A stretch of 64,000 bases of DNA from Cryptomeria japonica (GCF_030272615.1 NW_026729253.1:47501-111500), one strand, 5' to 3'; positions 48,501 through 60,310 are shown, counted from the first letter of the stretch. Program-made: numbers and translations. Notes: generated by a model from the sequence alone, not told the origin.

Positions 48501-49000
48501 NNNNNNNNNNNNNNNNNNNNNNNNNNNNNNNNNNNNNNNNNNNNNNNNNNNNNNNNNNNNNNNNNNNNNNNNNNNNNNNNNNNNNNNNNNNNNNNNNNNN
48601 NNNNNNNNNNNNNNNNNNNNNNNNNNNNNNNNNNNNNNNNNNNNNNNNNNNNNNNNNNNNNNNNNNNNNNNNNNNNNNNNNNNNNNNNNNNNNNNNNNNN
48701 NNNNNNNNNNNNNNNNNNNNNNNNNNNNNNNNNNNNNNNNNNNNNNNNNNNNNNNNNNNNNNNNNNNNNNNNNNNNNNNNNNNNNNNNNNNNNNNNNNNN
48801 NNNNNNNNNNNNNNNNNNNNNNNNNNNNNNNNNNNNNNNNNNNNNNNNNNNNNNNNNNNNNNNNNNNNNNNNNNNNNNNNNNNNNNNNNNNNNNNNNNNN
48901 NNNNNNNNNNNNNNNNNNNNNNNNNNNNNNNNNNNNNNNNNNNNNNNNNNNNNNNNNNNNNNNNNNNNNNNNNNNNNNNNNNNNNNNNNNNNNNNNNNNN
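48501..49000. other. Assembly gap (500 N)
   Basis: Exactly 500 unknown bases, so the true size is probably unknown. It hides the upstream part of the left DRM-like copy. Confidence 0.99.
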
Positions 49001-49300
49001 AAGTTCTTTCTCTATTTCTGGTATTGGTGGAGCAAAGGTTGCTTTGCATCGACCAGGGATACATTTAAGTTGTGTTGTATCTGCGGAAATATGTGAAAAG
49101 AATAGGCTTGTCCTTAATAGTTAATGGACAAAAACCCAATAGAAAGGTAGGTTGATTCAGAGGGAAGATGTCCAAGATTTGAATACAGAAGTACTGGAGT
49201 TTTTTATTAGAGTTTTTGAAGCCATCTTGAACTAGAGTTGTCATTGCTGAATTTGAACTCTTTTAACACTTCAAACTTTGCTTTACGTGATTTACCTGCT
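49001..49300 (+). pseudogene. DRM-type DNA methyltransferase fragment, left copy (first part)
   Basis: DRM enzymes are plant de novo cytosine methyltransferases of RNA-directed DNA methylation, acting in the nucleus. The frame reads SGIGGAKVALHRPGIHLS, CVVSAEICEKNRLVLNS, the cofactor-binding motif I and what follows in DRM2-like proteins (LFSGIGGAEVALHRLGI). One base is missing in the LFSG codons, shifting frame within motif I. TGG TGG reads TAATGG and a later CAA-type codon is TAG. After 49230 homology to known protein ends but homology to the right copy (58597-59006) continues until 49300, where element E begins. The remainder of this copy is at 57218-57324. The 5' part lies in the gap. Confidence 0.8.
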
Positions 49301-51639
49301 TGTTAGACACAATGCACCACTGAGAGGGGGAGGGGGTGAATCAGTGGTTCTCAAATATTTTTCCCTTTAGCTATCCTATGTGAGCATACCAGTTAATGGA
49401 TTGGGGAAACCAAAACAATTGCAATCACACACAAGGAGACATCTCATAACACTAACATGTACGAGGAAAACCCAAGATGGAAAAAACCTCGGTGAGCAAT
49501 GCTGCTGGAGTCTACTGCTCTAATCTAGCCTCACAATCAAACCTTTATTATAAAGTTTAGGGCACCAACCCAAGGAGCTACAACCTCTACCTAATATATG
49601 GGCTACAACCCCTGCCTCATTTATGGGCTACAATCCAAAGGAGCTACAACCCATGCACCGAGCTACAACTCAGTGTTCACAATGAAAACATCAAATACAA
49701 AAGTGGTTACTCTGTTACAAGTGAATCTTGCAACCATTCCAAATACCTTACCTTGCTGATGAGATACCTTCTCTGCAACACTGAATCACTTCTCTTGCTA
49801 CTCACACTTCCCGCTTCTCTGCCGATAAGTCCTACCATTACACCTCTTCAATTCTTCTTCTCTATGGGATCTCCTCCTCACTGCTCCGCAATTTATCAAT
49901 GCTCAACTCTACCAATCCACTATCTACCTTCTACGCATCTCTCTTCCCTCTTCCTATGCCGGTATATTCACTACCGGTTTTTCTTCTCCTACCGGCTAAA
50001 TGTTTGAACCAGGTTCACCCTCACTCACACTCACTTGTCAGATGCTCATTGAGCACTTAGCTTATTTTCTCTTAATTGCAAAAGTATCACACTTCACACT
50101 AACACAATATCCTTCTATTCTGTAACAGCACCTCAATATCTTTTTGCCTTCATATTTATAGATTGGTTTTCCCACCGAAAGCTCATTCAAATTCTAGGAG
50201 GTTAGGGTTTCTTCACCATCCTCGAGGAAAACCAAATCTAATAAGATCTTGTCCCATCTAATCTTCCAGACTGCTAGTCTGCAAAAATTTGCCATTTATG
50301 CGCCTCTTAGATCACGCCTTCCATCTTTGGCGATCTACTTTTTACCTTATCGACTAGTCTCTTGGTCAAACACCGAGATTTGGTTTTGTTGTTGGTTCAT
50401 AGTTGTCCTCCTAACCTCGAGCCACTAAACTTTGCAACATATCCAGGATTTTTGGGATCCTCCATTAATGTCGACCAACCCTGCAACTACCCTATCGATG
50501 TACATTTCATCCTTATCCAAATGTAGGTTTGCCACATTGACTCCAAGTGGCATCCAAGTCGACCAGCTCTGCCACCTTGACTCTTCATGTCGGTCCTCAT
50601 AGGATCACCGACCAAACTTTTTACCAGTTCCTCCTTTCTGTCAGTTTATCAACTTTGTCTGTCTTTCACATTGTACCGGTTTACTCATCATGTTTGCACT
50701 CTACTGAACTGTTGGTGGAATACCTTGACCAGTCGTCAGACATGTCTTTCTTGAGTATGTCAATCCCACAAGGTAGGAAGACATTTGCATCTGCACCTTT
50801 GCTCATATTACCAATGGACTTATATACCGGTAAACCTTCTTGATGACATTCTATCATCATCCTTCACCGGACACCATCTTCAGTCAGGTCACATTCCTTT
50901 ATTTGCATCTACTCATCCTCGCCTTCTCCTTGATCAATTCTATTAATTCCTCTACCGGTTTGTCAAGGTGACAAACACTTCACACTTCCCCTGTACTGGC
51001 ACCCCAACATGCCTTCTGTGTCAGTCCAATGCATAACCCCTGATCTCATGTACTTAAGGAATTCCCTCAGTTCACTAGTAGATCCAGTGTGATCCTTCAA
51101 GTACTTTCCTTTACCTCTTCACCCTTATCTTGCCATTTACTATAATGCACTCAATGCATAATAGGACATAAGCTCCACTTATCGGTGGAGTGGCACCTTG
51201 TATTCTACATCATGCAATTTACTCATGTGACTTCCCTGTTTGTGCAACATCTCTTCAAACAGGCACATGTGAACTGATGTGAGCACATTCACTGTCAATC
51301 ATTGCTTCTCATGTTGACTTCATCTTCATCCAGTGGGAGTCATGTTTTTTTGCAACCTTACAGACCTTTTCATTCTTTTCCTTCAGTGTTGATGTGATTC
51401 AGGTAACATTCTTCCTCTTCATCACAAACAACCGCTCAAACACCTCTCTATCTCATCACACAAGTCAGGCACTAACTTGCGTACTGATGACACCTAAGGT
51501 CATCTTTCTTTCCATTTTTGGTGTTCTGCAACACAAGGTGATATCCAAGATATCACATCCTGTAGTCCTCCATATTAGTTTTGCACATACATCTGTTCTA
51601 CCGGTGGTCATCCCATACCGGTTGACATCAATGACAACA
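49301..51639 (-). repeat. 3' LTR of element E
   Basis: 2339 bases. Plus-strand ends tgttagacacaatgcacc and gacatcaatgacaaca. It matches the right LTR throughout, including the ggctacaaccc repeat block (49577-49670), ctaggaggttagggtttcttc, and gcacatgtgaactgatgtgagc. It lacks the outer 11 bases caatgccaaca found in the right LTR. Confidence 0.9.
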
Positions 51640-51654
51640 ATCTCCCCCTTTGGC
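51640..51654 (-). promoter_or_regulatory. Polypurine tract of element E
   Basis: Plus-strand atctccccctttggc; read on the minus strand gccaaagggggagat, immediately before the LTR start TGTTGTCATTG. This is the same primer motif as in elements A and C. Confidence 0.85.
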
Positions 51655-52847
51655 ATTGATGTCAACTCTTGTAGTATCCAACATACTACATAATCCTTCT
51701 CCTCCTTTGTATGATCCAATGGATTCTCACACATATAGTATGTGGTATACTACATAATCCTTCTCCCCCTTTGACACAATGACAAAGGGAACTGGCAAGA
51801 TATCAATCCTCCTTGTATTTACTAGTTACTGACAAAATTCTTTCTTCCCCTTTATCTTTATTGAATGTAACATATCCTATGATACCACTTGTTATCTTGT
51901 CACCGATTGTTACATCTTCTCAAGTCATATCACTTGAGATGGGGGTCTTAACCATCAATTGACACCAATTGAGTATGCAGGTCTGAAGCCATTTGAACTT
52001 AATTTATAGAAAGAATGATACTAGTTGTTGATGTGTCAGTGAATATTGCTCACCTATCGGTTAGCCTACAATACCTCTGCAATTTCCATCTCCTGCATTT
52101 TGGGTAGTTAGTATTCTTACAAGTTCAAGCAAGCCAGCTCTGCATCATGAGCACTTGAACTCCCCCTGAGTCATACACCTCAGGTTCTTATCTCCAGTCA
52201 AGTACACTACCAGGATTCCAATCTCCTCCATATACCGGTTTAGTTGTGCATATGAGATCATCTGATGATCTTTCAACTCCATTATTTCACCACAACCTAT
52301 GACATGATCTTGAATTTTCCCAATGCTATACAATGACATCATCATGCCAAGAGACAAACCTGTTAGCCCAAAAAGCATGCAACCCTGCATGATCAACAAC
52401 TGGGACCAACATATGTCCTTCAAGTCTTCATCAACACCACCTGAGACATAACTTCACTCCATTCTACTGAGGCTAATGCAATGGTTTCCAACTTCATTGT
52501 CTTACATAACCTGCAAGTACCTATAAGTATACAAGTCAGTAACATCCTGCACAAATCGGTTAACACCTAAAACTAATTATTAATCTTTACTCATTGAAGC
52601 ATGTAGTGGTGATCCAACATGGATCAGTAGGTGTGTAGTTAATCTAGCTTCTACACACACTTATTACTTTCTTCCTTTTCAATGGAAACAATATGTTCTT
52701 CCATGTTACCTTCTTCATTGAGGGGGTTGGTGAATAATAAATTCAATGTGCTACTCCCCCTAAGATCCTACATCTCCTTTAGGATTTAGGCGATATCACC
52801 TATGTAAAAGGTGCACAATGCTGGGCCATGATCCTCTTCCTCCATAC

Positions 52848-54790
52848 CTATCTAGTCTCATTCATCTTCCCTTTTTTAGTTTGGGGAGCAGGTCTTTCCT
52901 TCTTCTGTTGATAGGTCTTTCTATTTTTTGATCCTCCATCATGACCAAAAGTAGTGCTAAAGTAGCACACAACATCCATTCCCACATCATGATTGGGAAA
53001 TCTCTTAGCATACCGGTTTGACCATCTTCTTCTGGTCATGTTGTTGTGACTGGTAGTCAAAATTGGTGGACCTATTTCTCTTGCAAGGATATTTCTCCTT
53101 TGGTTCCATGTAGGTCTCTGCCTTTCATATGCTCGGTTTTCACTTTTTTGCAAAGCATAGCCATTTTGTCGGCCTCCATATGACTGCATGATCCTTTTCC
53201 TACATTCAAAATCTCTATGGCCAGATCCATTGCAGCTATGACAAATAACATTTGCATAACCAGGAGAGGGGACATGCATGTATCTATTCCTGGATACATC
53301 TTTCTCATATGCATGTTGTCTATGAGATCCTAGATTATTCCTTCTAGATCTCTTTCTACATTCTTCTACCCTATGGCCATAGGCATTGCATGCAAAATAG
53401 TAACCGGTAAATGATGGCATATGAATTACAAATTTATTTTTCCATGCATGAGGAGATCTTACCGGTTTTGCATCTCCATTTCTTCCTCTTTGAGAATGGA
53501 TCCTTGGTTGTCCATTTTGTGCAGCTCTTCCATCTAGTCTCCTCTCCCACATTTTCTTTCCCCTATGGGTGATAGAATTTTTCAGTCCTCTGGTGGTAGG
53601 AGGTCTTCTTTGCTGCTTCCTCATCTTCTTTCTTCTAGTGAAGCTTTCTACTCCCATCTTCCCCTTTCCTTTGGGATCTTTAGTGTTCCTTCTTCTTGCA
53701 ACACTGGTCTTCTTTCTTTTCCACAAGTTCTCACCAGTTTTATCTAGTTCAACCTTCTTCTAGGGAGCATTTCTCACTGCGAAGGTTTGGCCTATGTTTT
53801 CTCCATTTGAGGAGACAAACAAAATGTCATTGTGGGGGACATTCTTGTTGGTGGAGCATTCATCGGCACCACTACCTAGCCCTTCAATTTCCTTGGCATG
53901 CTTCTACTTCTTCAACATCTTGTCCAAGGCATCACTTCTACCATCAAACCAGACTCTTACCTTAAGCTCCTCTTGACACTTTTCAAGGTTATTTCAAAGA
54001 AACTCCATTTCTCCAAGTAGCTATTGATATTCTTCACTTTTAACTTCTATCCTAGATGCTAGATCTTCACATTGGCATCCCTTGGTGTCTTCTGCCCGAG
54101 TCTTCAACTCTGAGATGCATTTCTTAGATTCTTCAAGGCATTTTGTTAGCTAGTTTTGATCAACAATAGCAACATTCTTGAATAGCTTGTTTTCATTTCT
54201 CAAGTTCCCCCTTTCTTGAATAGCATCTTCTTCTTCTTCCCCTTCCTCATCACTTCCAAACACATCTTGTTAGGGGTAACTGTTTGCCCATCCACTTTCA
54301 GATCTTGAGCCATGAAGAGGTGGTTTCCTTCTTTATCAATGTTGCTACTACAAACAATTGTATCTTCATCATCCTTACAAACATGATATGTGTTTTTCAC
54401 ATTCCCTTCGCATCTTGATTCTATAGTAGTGGGCTCATTTATATAGAGCCTCTTCAATCTTTCCCATAGGCTCTTTGCTAAAGTGTATTTGTCCACTTGT
54501 GAGGAGACATCATTGGTGAGTCCATTCAATATAGCTTTCATAGGTTCTTCATTGCATTGGTTTCTTCCCTCTTCAACAGATCTGGTAGGAAGACTGACCT
54601 TTCTAGGGAGACCTTCAACTACTGACATCCATACATCAAACCCTAAAGAGGATAGGAAGACTTCCATTTGATAACTTTAGATAGGAAAGTTTGAACCATC
54701 AAATATAGGAGCATATACTAACATTGAACAAATCATTGTTTCCTTACGCCCGAATCTACCCAAGCTAGAGAAAGATCATCTAATTGGGAA
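52848..54790 (-). pseudogene. Gag of element E with three CCHC-type knuckles (two damaged)
   Basis: N-terminal part (54667-54200): MEVFLSSLGFDVWMSVVEG, then AILNGLTNDVSSQVDKYTLAKSLWERL, the usual copia Gag opening (UBN2 family). Frames break near 54200. The C-terminal part (53726-52848, 292 codons open) is very basic, with knuckles at residues 110-123 (YFACNAYGHRVEEC, first Cys is Tyr), 162-175 (CHSCNGSGHRDFEC, intact) and about 254-267 (CYFSTTFGHDGGSK, two ligands lost). Multiple knuckles and no pol suggest a Gag that serves RNA packaging in trans. At 52423-52145 an open piece of unknown nature follows. Confidence 0.75.
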
Positions 54791-54795
54791 CCTAT

Positions 54796-54807
54796 GCTCT
54801 GATACCA
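54796..54807 (-). promoter_or_regulatory. Primer-binding site of element E
   Basis: Plus strand gctctgatacca; on the minus strand TGGTATCAGAGC, two bases after the LTR end. It establishes minus-strand orientation. Confidence 0.9.
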
Positions 54808-54809
54808 AT

Positions 54810-57212
54810 TGTTAGACACAATGAAACACTCAGAGGGGGAGGGGGTGAATCAGTGGTTCTGAAATATTTTTCTCTTTAGCTATCTTATGTGAGCATATCG
54901 GTTAATGGATCTAACTCGATGCAGAGTTACCGGTTAGTGGGGAAACCAAAACAAATGCAATAACAAACAAGGAGACATCTCATAACACTAGCATGTATGA
55001 GGAAAATCCAAGATGGGAAAAAACTTGTAGAGAAATGATGTTGGAGTCTACTACTCCAATCTAGCCTCACAACCAAACCTCTGTTACAAATTTTAGGGCA
55101 CCAACCCAATGAGCTACAACCCCTACCTGATTTATGGGCTACAACCCAAAGGAGCTACAACCCCTACCTAATTTATGGGATACAACCCAAAGGAACTACA
55201 ACCCCTACACCAAGCTACAACTCAGTGTTCACAATGAAAGCATCAAATACAAAAGTAGTTACTCTATTACAAGTGAATCTTGCAACCATTCCAAATACAT
55301 TCTCTATAATACTAACTCACTTCTCTTGCTGCTCACACTTGCTGCTTCTTTGTCGGTAAGTCCTACTAGTACACCTCTTCAATTCTCTTTCTCTGTAGGA
55401 TCTCCTCCTCACTGCTCTACACTTTATGAGTGCTCAACTCTACCGATCCACTGTCGACCTTCTCTGTAGCTCTCTTCCCTCTTGCATTGCCAGTATAACC
55501 ACTATCGGTTCTGATTCTCCTACTGGTTGAATGTTTCAACCAGGTTCACCCTCACTCGCACTCACTTGTCAGATGCTCATTGAACACTTAGCTTATTTTA
55601 TCTTACTTGTAGAAGTATCACACTTCGCAGTAACACAATATCCTTCTATTTTGTAGTAGCACCTCAATGTCTTTTTTCCTTCATATTTATAGATTGGTTT
55701 TCCTGCCGAAAGCTCATTCAAATTCTAGGAGGTTAGGGTTTCTTCACCATCCTCGAGGCAAACCAAATCTAATAAGATCTTGTCCAATCTGATCTTCCAA
55801 ACTGCTAGTCTGCAAAAATCTGCCATTTATGCACCTCCTAGATCACACCTTCCATCTTTGGCGATCTTCTTTCTACCCTATCAGCTGGTCTCTTTTTCAA
55901 ACACCAGGATTTGGTTTTTCTATTTCCTTCATCCACCTCTATCTTCTCAATTTCTCTTAGTTGGTTCATAGTTGTCCTCCTGACCTTGAGCCATAAAAAT
56001 CTGCAACATATCCCATGATTTATGGGACCCTCCATTAATGTCGACCAACCCTGCAACTACCTTGTCGATGTACATTACATCCTTATCCAAATGCAAGTTT
56101 TCCATGTTGACTCTATGTGGCATTCAAGTTGACTAGCTCTACCACCTTTAATCTTCATGTCAGTCCTCATAGGATCACCAACCAAACTTTCTACTGGTTC
56201 CTCCTTTTTGTCGGTTTATCTACTCTGTCACTCTTTCACACTCTACCGATTTACTCATCATGTTTACACTCTCCTGAACTGTTGGTGGAATACCTTGACT
56301 GGTCATCAGACACGTATTTCTTGAGTATGTCGATCGCACAAGGTAGGAAGACATCTGCATCTGCACCTTTGCTCATATTATCGATGGACATATACTAGTA
56401 AACCTTCTTGATGACATTCTATCATCACCCTTCATCGGACACCATCTTCAGTCAGGCCACATTCCTTTATTTGCATCTACTCAGCCTTGCCTTCTCCTTG
56501 ATAATTTTTTTTCATTCCTCTGCCAGTTTGTCAAGGTGACAAACACTTCACACTTCCCCTGTACTGGCATCCCAACATGCCTCTATGTCGGTCCAATGCA
56601 TAACCCTGATCTCATGTACTTAAGGCATTCCCTCAATTCACTGATAGATCTCGTGTGATCCTTCAAGTACTTACCTTTACCTCTTCACCCTTATCTCACC
56701 AAACTATAATGCACTGAATGCATAATAGGATATAAGCTCCAATTACTAGTGGAGTGGCACCTTGTATTCTACATCATGCAGTGTACTCACGTGACTTCCC
56801 TGTTTGTGCAGGATCTCTTCAAACAGGCACATGTGAACTGATGTGAGCACATTCACTGTCAATCATTGCTTCTCATGATGACTGCATCTTCATCCGGTGG
56901 GAGTCATGTTGTTCTGCAACCTTACAGACCTGTTCATTCTTTTCCTTTGGTGTTGATGTGATTCAGGTAACATTCTGCGTCTTCATCACAAACAACCGCT
57001 CAAACACCTCTATCTCATCACACAAGTCAAGCTTTAAATTGTGTACTGATGATACCTGAGGTCATATTTCTTTCCATTTCTAGTGTTCTGCAACACGAGG
57101 TGATATCCAATATATCAGATCCTGTACTCCTCCATATTAGTTTTGCACATACATCTCTTCTATCGGTGGTCATCCCATACCGGTTGACATCAATGACAAC
57201 ACAATGCCAACA
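54810..57212 (-). repeat. 5' LTR of element E
   Basis: 2403 bases, plus-strand ends tgttagacacaatgaaac and caatgacaacacaatgccaaca. Pairs with 49301-51639. Differences are mainly single transitions. It has one more repeat unit around 55109-55205 and the extra terminal 11 bases, which on the minus strand read TGTTGGCATTG before TGTTGTCATTG. Confidence 0.9.
55109..55205. repeat. 41-bp tandem repeat in element E LTR
   Basis: Units gagctacaacccctacctga(...)gggctacaacccaaag repeat with a 41-base period, two and a half copies. The corresponding stretch in the left LTR (49573-49655) holds fewer, more diverged copies. Confidence 0.8.
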
Positions 57213-57217
57213 CTACT

Positions 57218-57324
57218 TACTCTATTGTAGGGGATGCTTGTCTCAATCCCTTAATGCCATTATCTCCTCTTTAGTGTTGCTAACTAGAAGAATACCATGG
57301 ACTAAATGAGATAAGGAGGACAAT
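57218..57324 (+). pseudogene. DRM-like locus, left copy (second part after element E)
   Basis: tactctattgtaggggatgc to ggaggacaat matches, on the opposite strand, the right copy at 58597-58694 (tactctattgtagaggat ... ggaggataat). It continues directly from 49300 once element E and one target duplicate are removed. It lies downstream of the recognised methyltransferase motifs and has no clear protein homology; it could be intron or 3' sequence of the parent gene. Confidence 0.7.
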
Positions 57325-58596
57325 GACTTACCAATTGATTATAATGTTAATTTTAAGCAATCAGATGTTAATGTAACCAATTTGATTATAATCAGACTAT
57401 GAATAAATAGTAATAAAAATAAAACACATGACACAAGAACAATAACAATAATAAAACACAAGACACAAGACACCAATACCTTGGGAAAACCTCCCTCCTG
57501 GAGGTGAAAAACCCAACGTTTAAATGTGTTATGTATTATCTCAAATGTAGATAGTTTACAAGACTTATCTCAGATTTTAGTTCAAGAAATCAGTGTTGAA
57601 TGTAGCCCTTTAGCAGTAGATGTTAAAGTGGAGTAGTAGAATTCTTTATCTGATTTGCACAAGATACTTTGACAACTTTGTTATCTTCAACCTTGTATAA
57701 TTGCCTTGCACAAGTTCGCATTAGAGAGAATCGTTGCTAGCAGAATAGATAGAAGAAATATGAATTATGTCGTGTCTCCAAATGACTTCATCTTGGAGCA
57801 TTATATACCAAATGTCTATAATAGGTATCCAAGCTAGCTACTATTTCAACAAACCAAGGTCTGAAAATGGTAACTGGCTATAATAGGTTGGACTCACTCT
57901 GAGTGATGTTTATTTGAATTTCTGAAATAGAAACCTACTTTAGAACATAATGGGTAACCCTATGTTAGTGATCTAGGGCTCAGGTGTGCCGAGAGAAAAC
58001 ACATGAAAAATGAATACAAATGTATTAGAGAGCATATATAAGTGTCACACAACATGAAGAGAGATTCAATAATGAGAAGACACTGTGCTAAAATTGTAGG
58101 TTGCAAGATTGTTTATGCAAAAGTATCTGCCAGGTGTCTATCTTTTGTAGTCTTATATTCTTCTATCTAGGAACAATTGTATTGCATTATTATACAAGAG
58201 TAAAGATGAGTGTCATGGAAGTTACAAGACCTACAACCAATCACTTTTTGTCCATTCATGTCCCATTTCTTTTAATTTTCTTGAAAATTTGTAAACAAAA
58301 ATAGCATTGTCATTGTCAAAGTTGTGAGATTAAAATGAAATGGAGTTAAGAGTGTTGCAATGTGAACGTGTTTTAGGCAATGTCTAAAAGTAGTGGTGAA
58401 GAAATATATGTAATGAAGTACTACCATTTAATTCAAATCCATGAAAATGTCTGATCCTCCTAGATCATTTGCCTCTCCTTGAGAAGCAACAATGGTAAGT
58501 TGCAGAAAATGTCGAGAGTCGTTGGCAACTTGAGCTTTGGTAAACCATTTTCCTTAGGAAGGAATTTGACATGAATTAAAAATCTAGTAAACAAAA
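57325..58596. other. Spacer between the inverted DRM-like copies
   Basis: 1.27 kb without recognised genes. Near 57480-57505 the words ttgggaaaacctccctcctgg and gaggtgaaaaaccc resemble the conserved border region of LTRs read on the minus strand, so part of this may be a solo LTR. The ends are not clear. A short repeated acacaagacac motif lies at 57425-57475. Confidence 0.4.
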
Positions 58597-59700
58597 ATTA
58601 TCCTCCTTCTCTCATTCAGTCTGTGGCAGTCTTCCATTCAGCAACACTAAAGAAAAGATAATGTCATTAAGGGATTGAGATTGGTATCCTCTACAATAGA
58701 GTAAGCAAGTAAATCACATAAGGCAAAGTTTTCAAAGTGTTAAAAGAGTTCAAATGCAGCAATGGAAACTCTTGTTCAAGGTGGCTTCAAAAACTCTAAT
58801 AAAAAACTCCAGTACTTCTATATTCAAATCTTGGACATCTTCCCTCTGAATCAACCTACCTATTTGTTGGGTTTTTGTCCACCAACTATTAAGGACAAGC
58901 CTGTTCTTTTCACATATTTCTGGAGATACAACACAACTTAAATGTATCCCAAGTCGATGTAAAACAACCTCTGCTCCACCAATACCATAAAATAGAGAAA
59001 GAACTTTAATCCCATCAGGATAAAATGTTTTCAAGATAGATAAATGGTATGCAATTGTATCTATTTGGAATGCATTACCCAAATAGTGCAATCGATCAGT
59101 CGCACAAGAAGTTCCACGAGTGTGATCTTTTTCAAATCCTAATATAATTTCTATCTTGTCAACTTCTAGAGGAGCCACTTGACCTAGCCCCACCCAAACC
59201 AAGTTCCATTCTTCACACTTTTCAAGAATGTATTTATGTTCACTATCTTGCAGTTTCCCTCATGAATTTTCAATTATAGTACAAAGTTCTTCATGAAGGA
59301 CACTACCACATTGTCTAGAGTCTATGCAATTCAATTTTTTTCTTTGATCCCATGGAGGCCAATAGTCCTTTTCCTGAGGAAGTGCTTCTTGAATAGTCAT
59401 GGGGGGGGAGAGGTAATGCTTGAAATCGCCCTTCTATTGGGAGATTGTGTACACAACCTCTTGGTCTTTTGGAAGCTGAAAAGTACTTCGAGTCCACCAA
59501 CTCTGGTTCCATGCACTGTAGAAATTTTTAGATATTTTCTTCCAAATATCCTTCAGTGCAAAAGCATCATTCTCATAATAGAAAAAAGGTTGCCCTTGCA
59601 TGAACACATTGATTTTGTCCAAGCGTGGCCCAATAGGTTTCCCAGAAACTCCAAAACTAGTTAGTCCCTCCGGACATAAATTAGAGACATCACATCACAC
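58597..59700 (-). pseudogene. DRM-type DNA methyltransferase pseudogene, right copy
   Basis: Minus-strand reading from about 59690: GQPFFYYENDAFALKDIWKK, then (frameshift near 59525) EPELVDSKYFSASKRPRGCVHNLPIEGRF, a frameshift in an eight-C run at 59401-59408, TIQEALP and WPPWDQRKKLNC, TGA stop near 59264, ILEKCEEWNLVWVG, APLEVDKIEIILGFEKDHTRG, DRLHYLGNAFQIDTIAYHL, then VLSLFYGIGGAEVVLHRLGI, ending with WWTKTQQIGRLIQREDVQDL. Motif X before motif I is the rearranged order that defines DRM enzymes. Motif I has Tyr for Ser. The Pro-Cys catalytic motif IV, expected just downstream, is absent. No intron is evident across about 800 bases, so it may be a processed copy or a captured fragment. Confidence 0.85.
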
Positions 59701-60100
59701 ACTCCAGACATTTTTTGTTTGTATTGCATACTCTCTATGTATTTATCACCCTTTAACACTTTCCTCTACTTTTCTCCAATTGCTCTCTTTTGGGTAGCTG
59801 ATGAGTTTGTTTCTATGTCATTCAAGATAATGTTTGCTTGCTTTCGTTTATGAAATTTACTTGCACACAACTCTTCAGCTTATATCTTCTACTTCTGCAC
59901 TGATATAAATTATATTTCAAGCTCAGAAGATTAAATAAAATAAGCATCTGTAAAGAAAAGATTTAGTCATTGGATGTTACATATTATCTAATGGAAAGAT
60001 CCTGGATCCAATTCTTGGAGAAAGGAAACATCATTGGGGTGTGTGCACAAAGATGGTGGTCAGAAGAGTGGACACCACCCAAAAAAAATTGGAAAAATAG
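59701..60100. other. Unassigned region between DRM pseudogene and repeat array
   Basis: AT-rich. On the minus strand the DRM-like reading may extend to about 59830 (KRAIGEK, stop, RKVLKGDKYIESM), but I cannot confirm homology. At 60030-60085 gtgtgtgcacaaagatgg and gtggacaccaccc may mark the outer end of the element to the right. Confidence 0.35.
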
Positions 60101-60102
60101 GC

Positions 60103-60310
60103 AGCGCATACGCAGTTTTAAAATTTCAAATTCCCGCGTATGCGCTTAGGTTTGTTCTTCTTGAGCCTAGAAAAGGTAGCTCGTACATGCTTCTTTTAGG
60201 AAAATGAGCACGTATGCACTACACCTAGGAAAATTAGCATGTACGCACTGCTTATAGGAAAATGAGAGTGTACGCGCTAATAATCCAAATAAAACCGCCT
60301 ACGCGGTGCC
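60103..60310. repeat. Array of palindromic CGTACG/CGTATGC-type motifs
   Basis: Seven related words in 200 bases: gcgcatacgcag, gcgtatgcgct, ctcgtacatgc, gcacgtatgcac, gcatgtacgcac, gtgtacgcgct, cgcctacgcggtg. Three of them sit in an exact 29-base tandem repeat starting aggaaaat(g/t)ag at 60198, 60227 and 60256. The core is a palindrome around GTAC/GTAT flanked by GC. Such arrays are seen in the subterminal regions of several DNA transposon families, where the element's own protein binds. It ends 125 bases before the ATG of the ten-exon gene. Confidence 0.6.

Larger units (their letters stand above)
49301..57212 (-). mobile_element. Gag-only LTR retrotransposon E inserted in the DRM-like copy
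   Basis: 7912-base minus-strand copia-like element. Right LTR (5') 54810-57212, PBS complement 54796-54807, gag 54667-52848, polypurine tract complement 51640-51654, left LTR (3') 49301-51639. Flanked by ctgct (49296-49300) and ctact (57213-57217), a target duplication with one G/A change. Flanking DRM-like sequence rejoins exactly when the element is removed. The 3.2-kb internal region has no protease, integrase, reverse transcriptase or RNase H, so it is non-autonomous but kept a large gag. Confidence 0.85.

Noticed and set aside
48495-49124. 209-codon frame across the gap
   Set aside because: It consists mostly of unknown bases; only the DRM-like end is real, and that is frameshifted in motif I.
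49753-50007. Hydrophobic open frames in element E's LTRs (also 50547-50843, 56117-56398)
   Set aside because: They lie in non-coding LTR DNA on the strand opposite to the element and are not consistently kept between the two LTRs.
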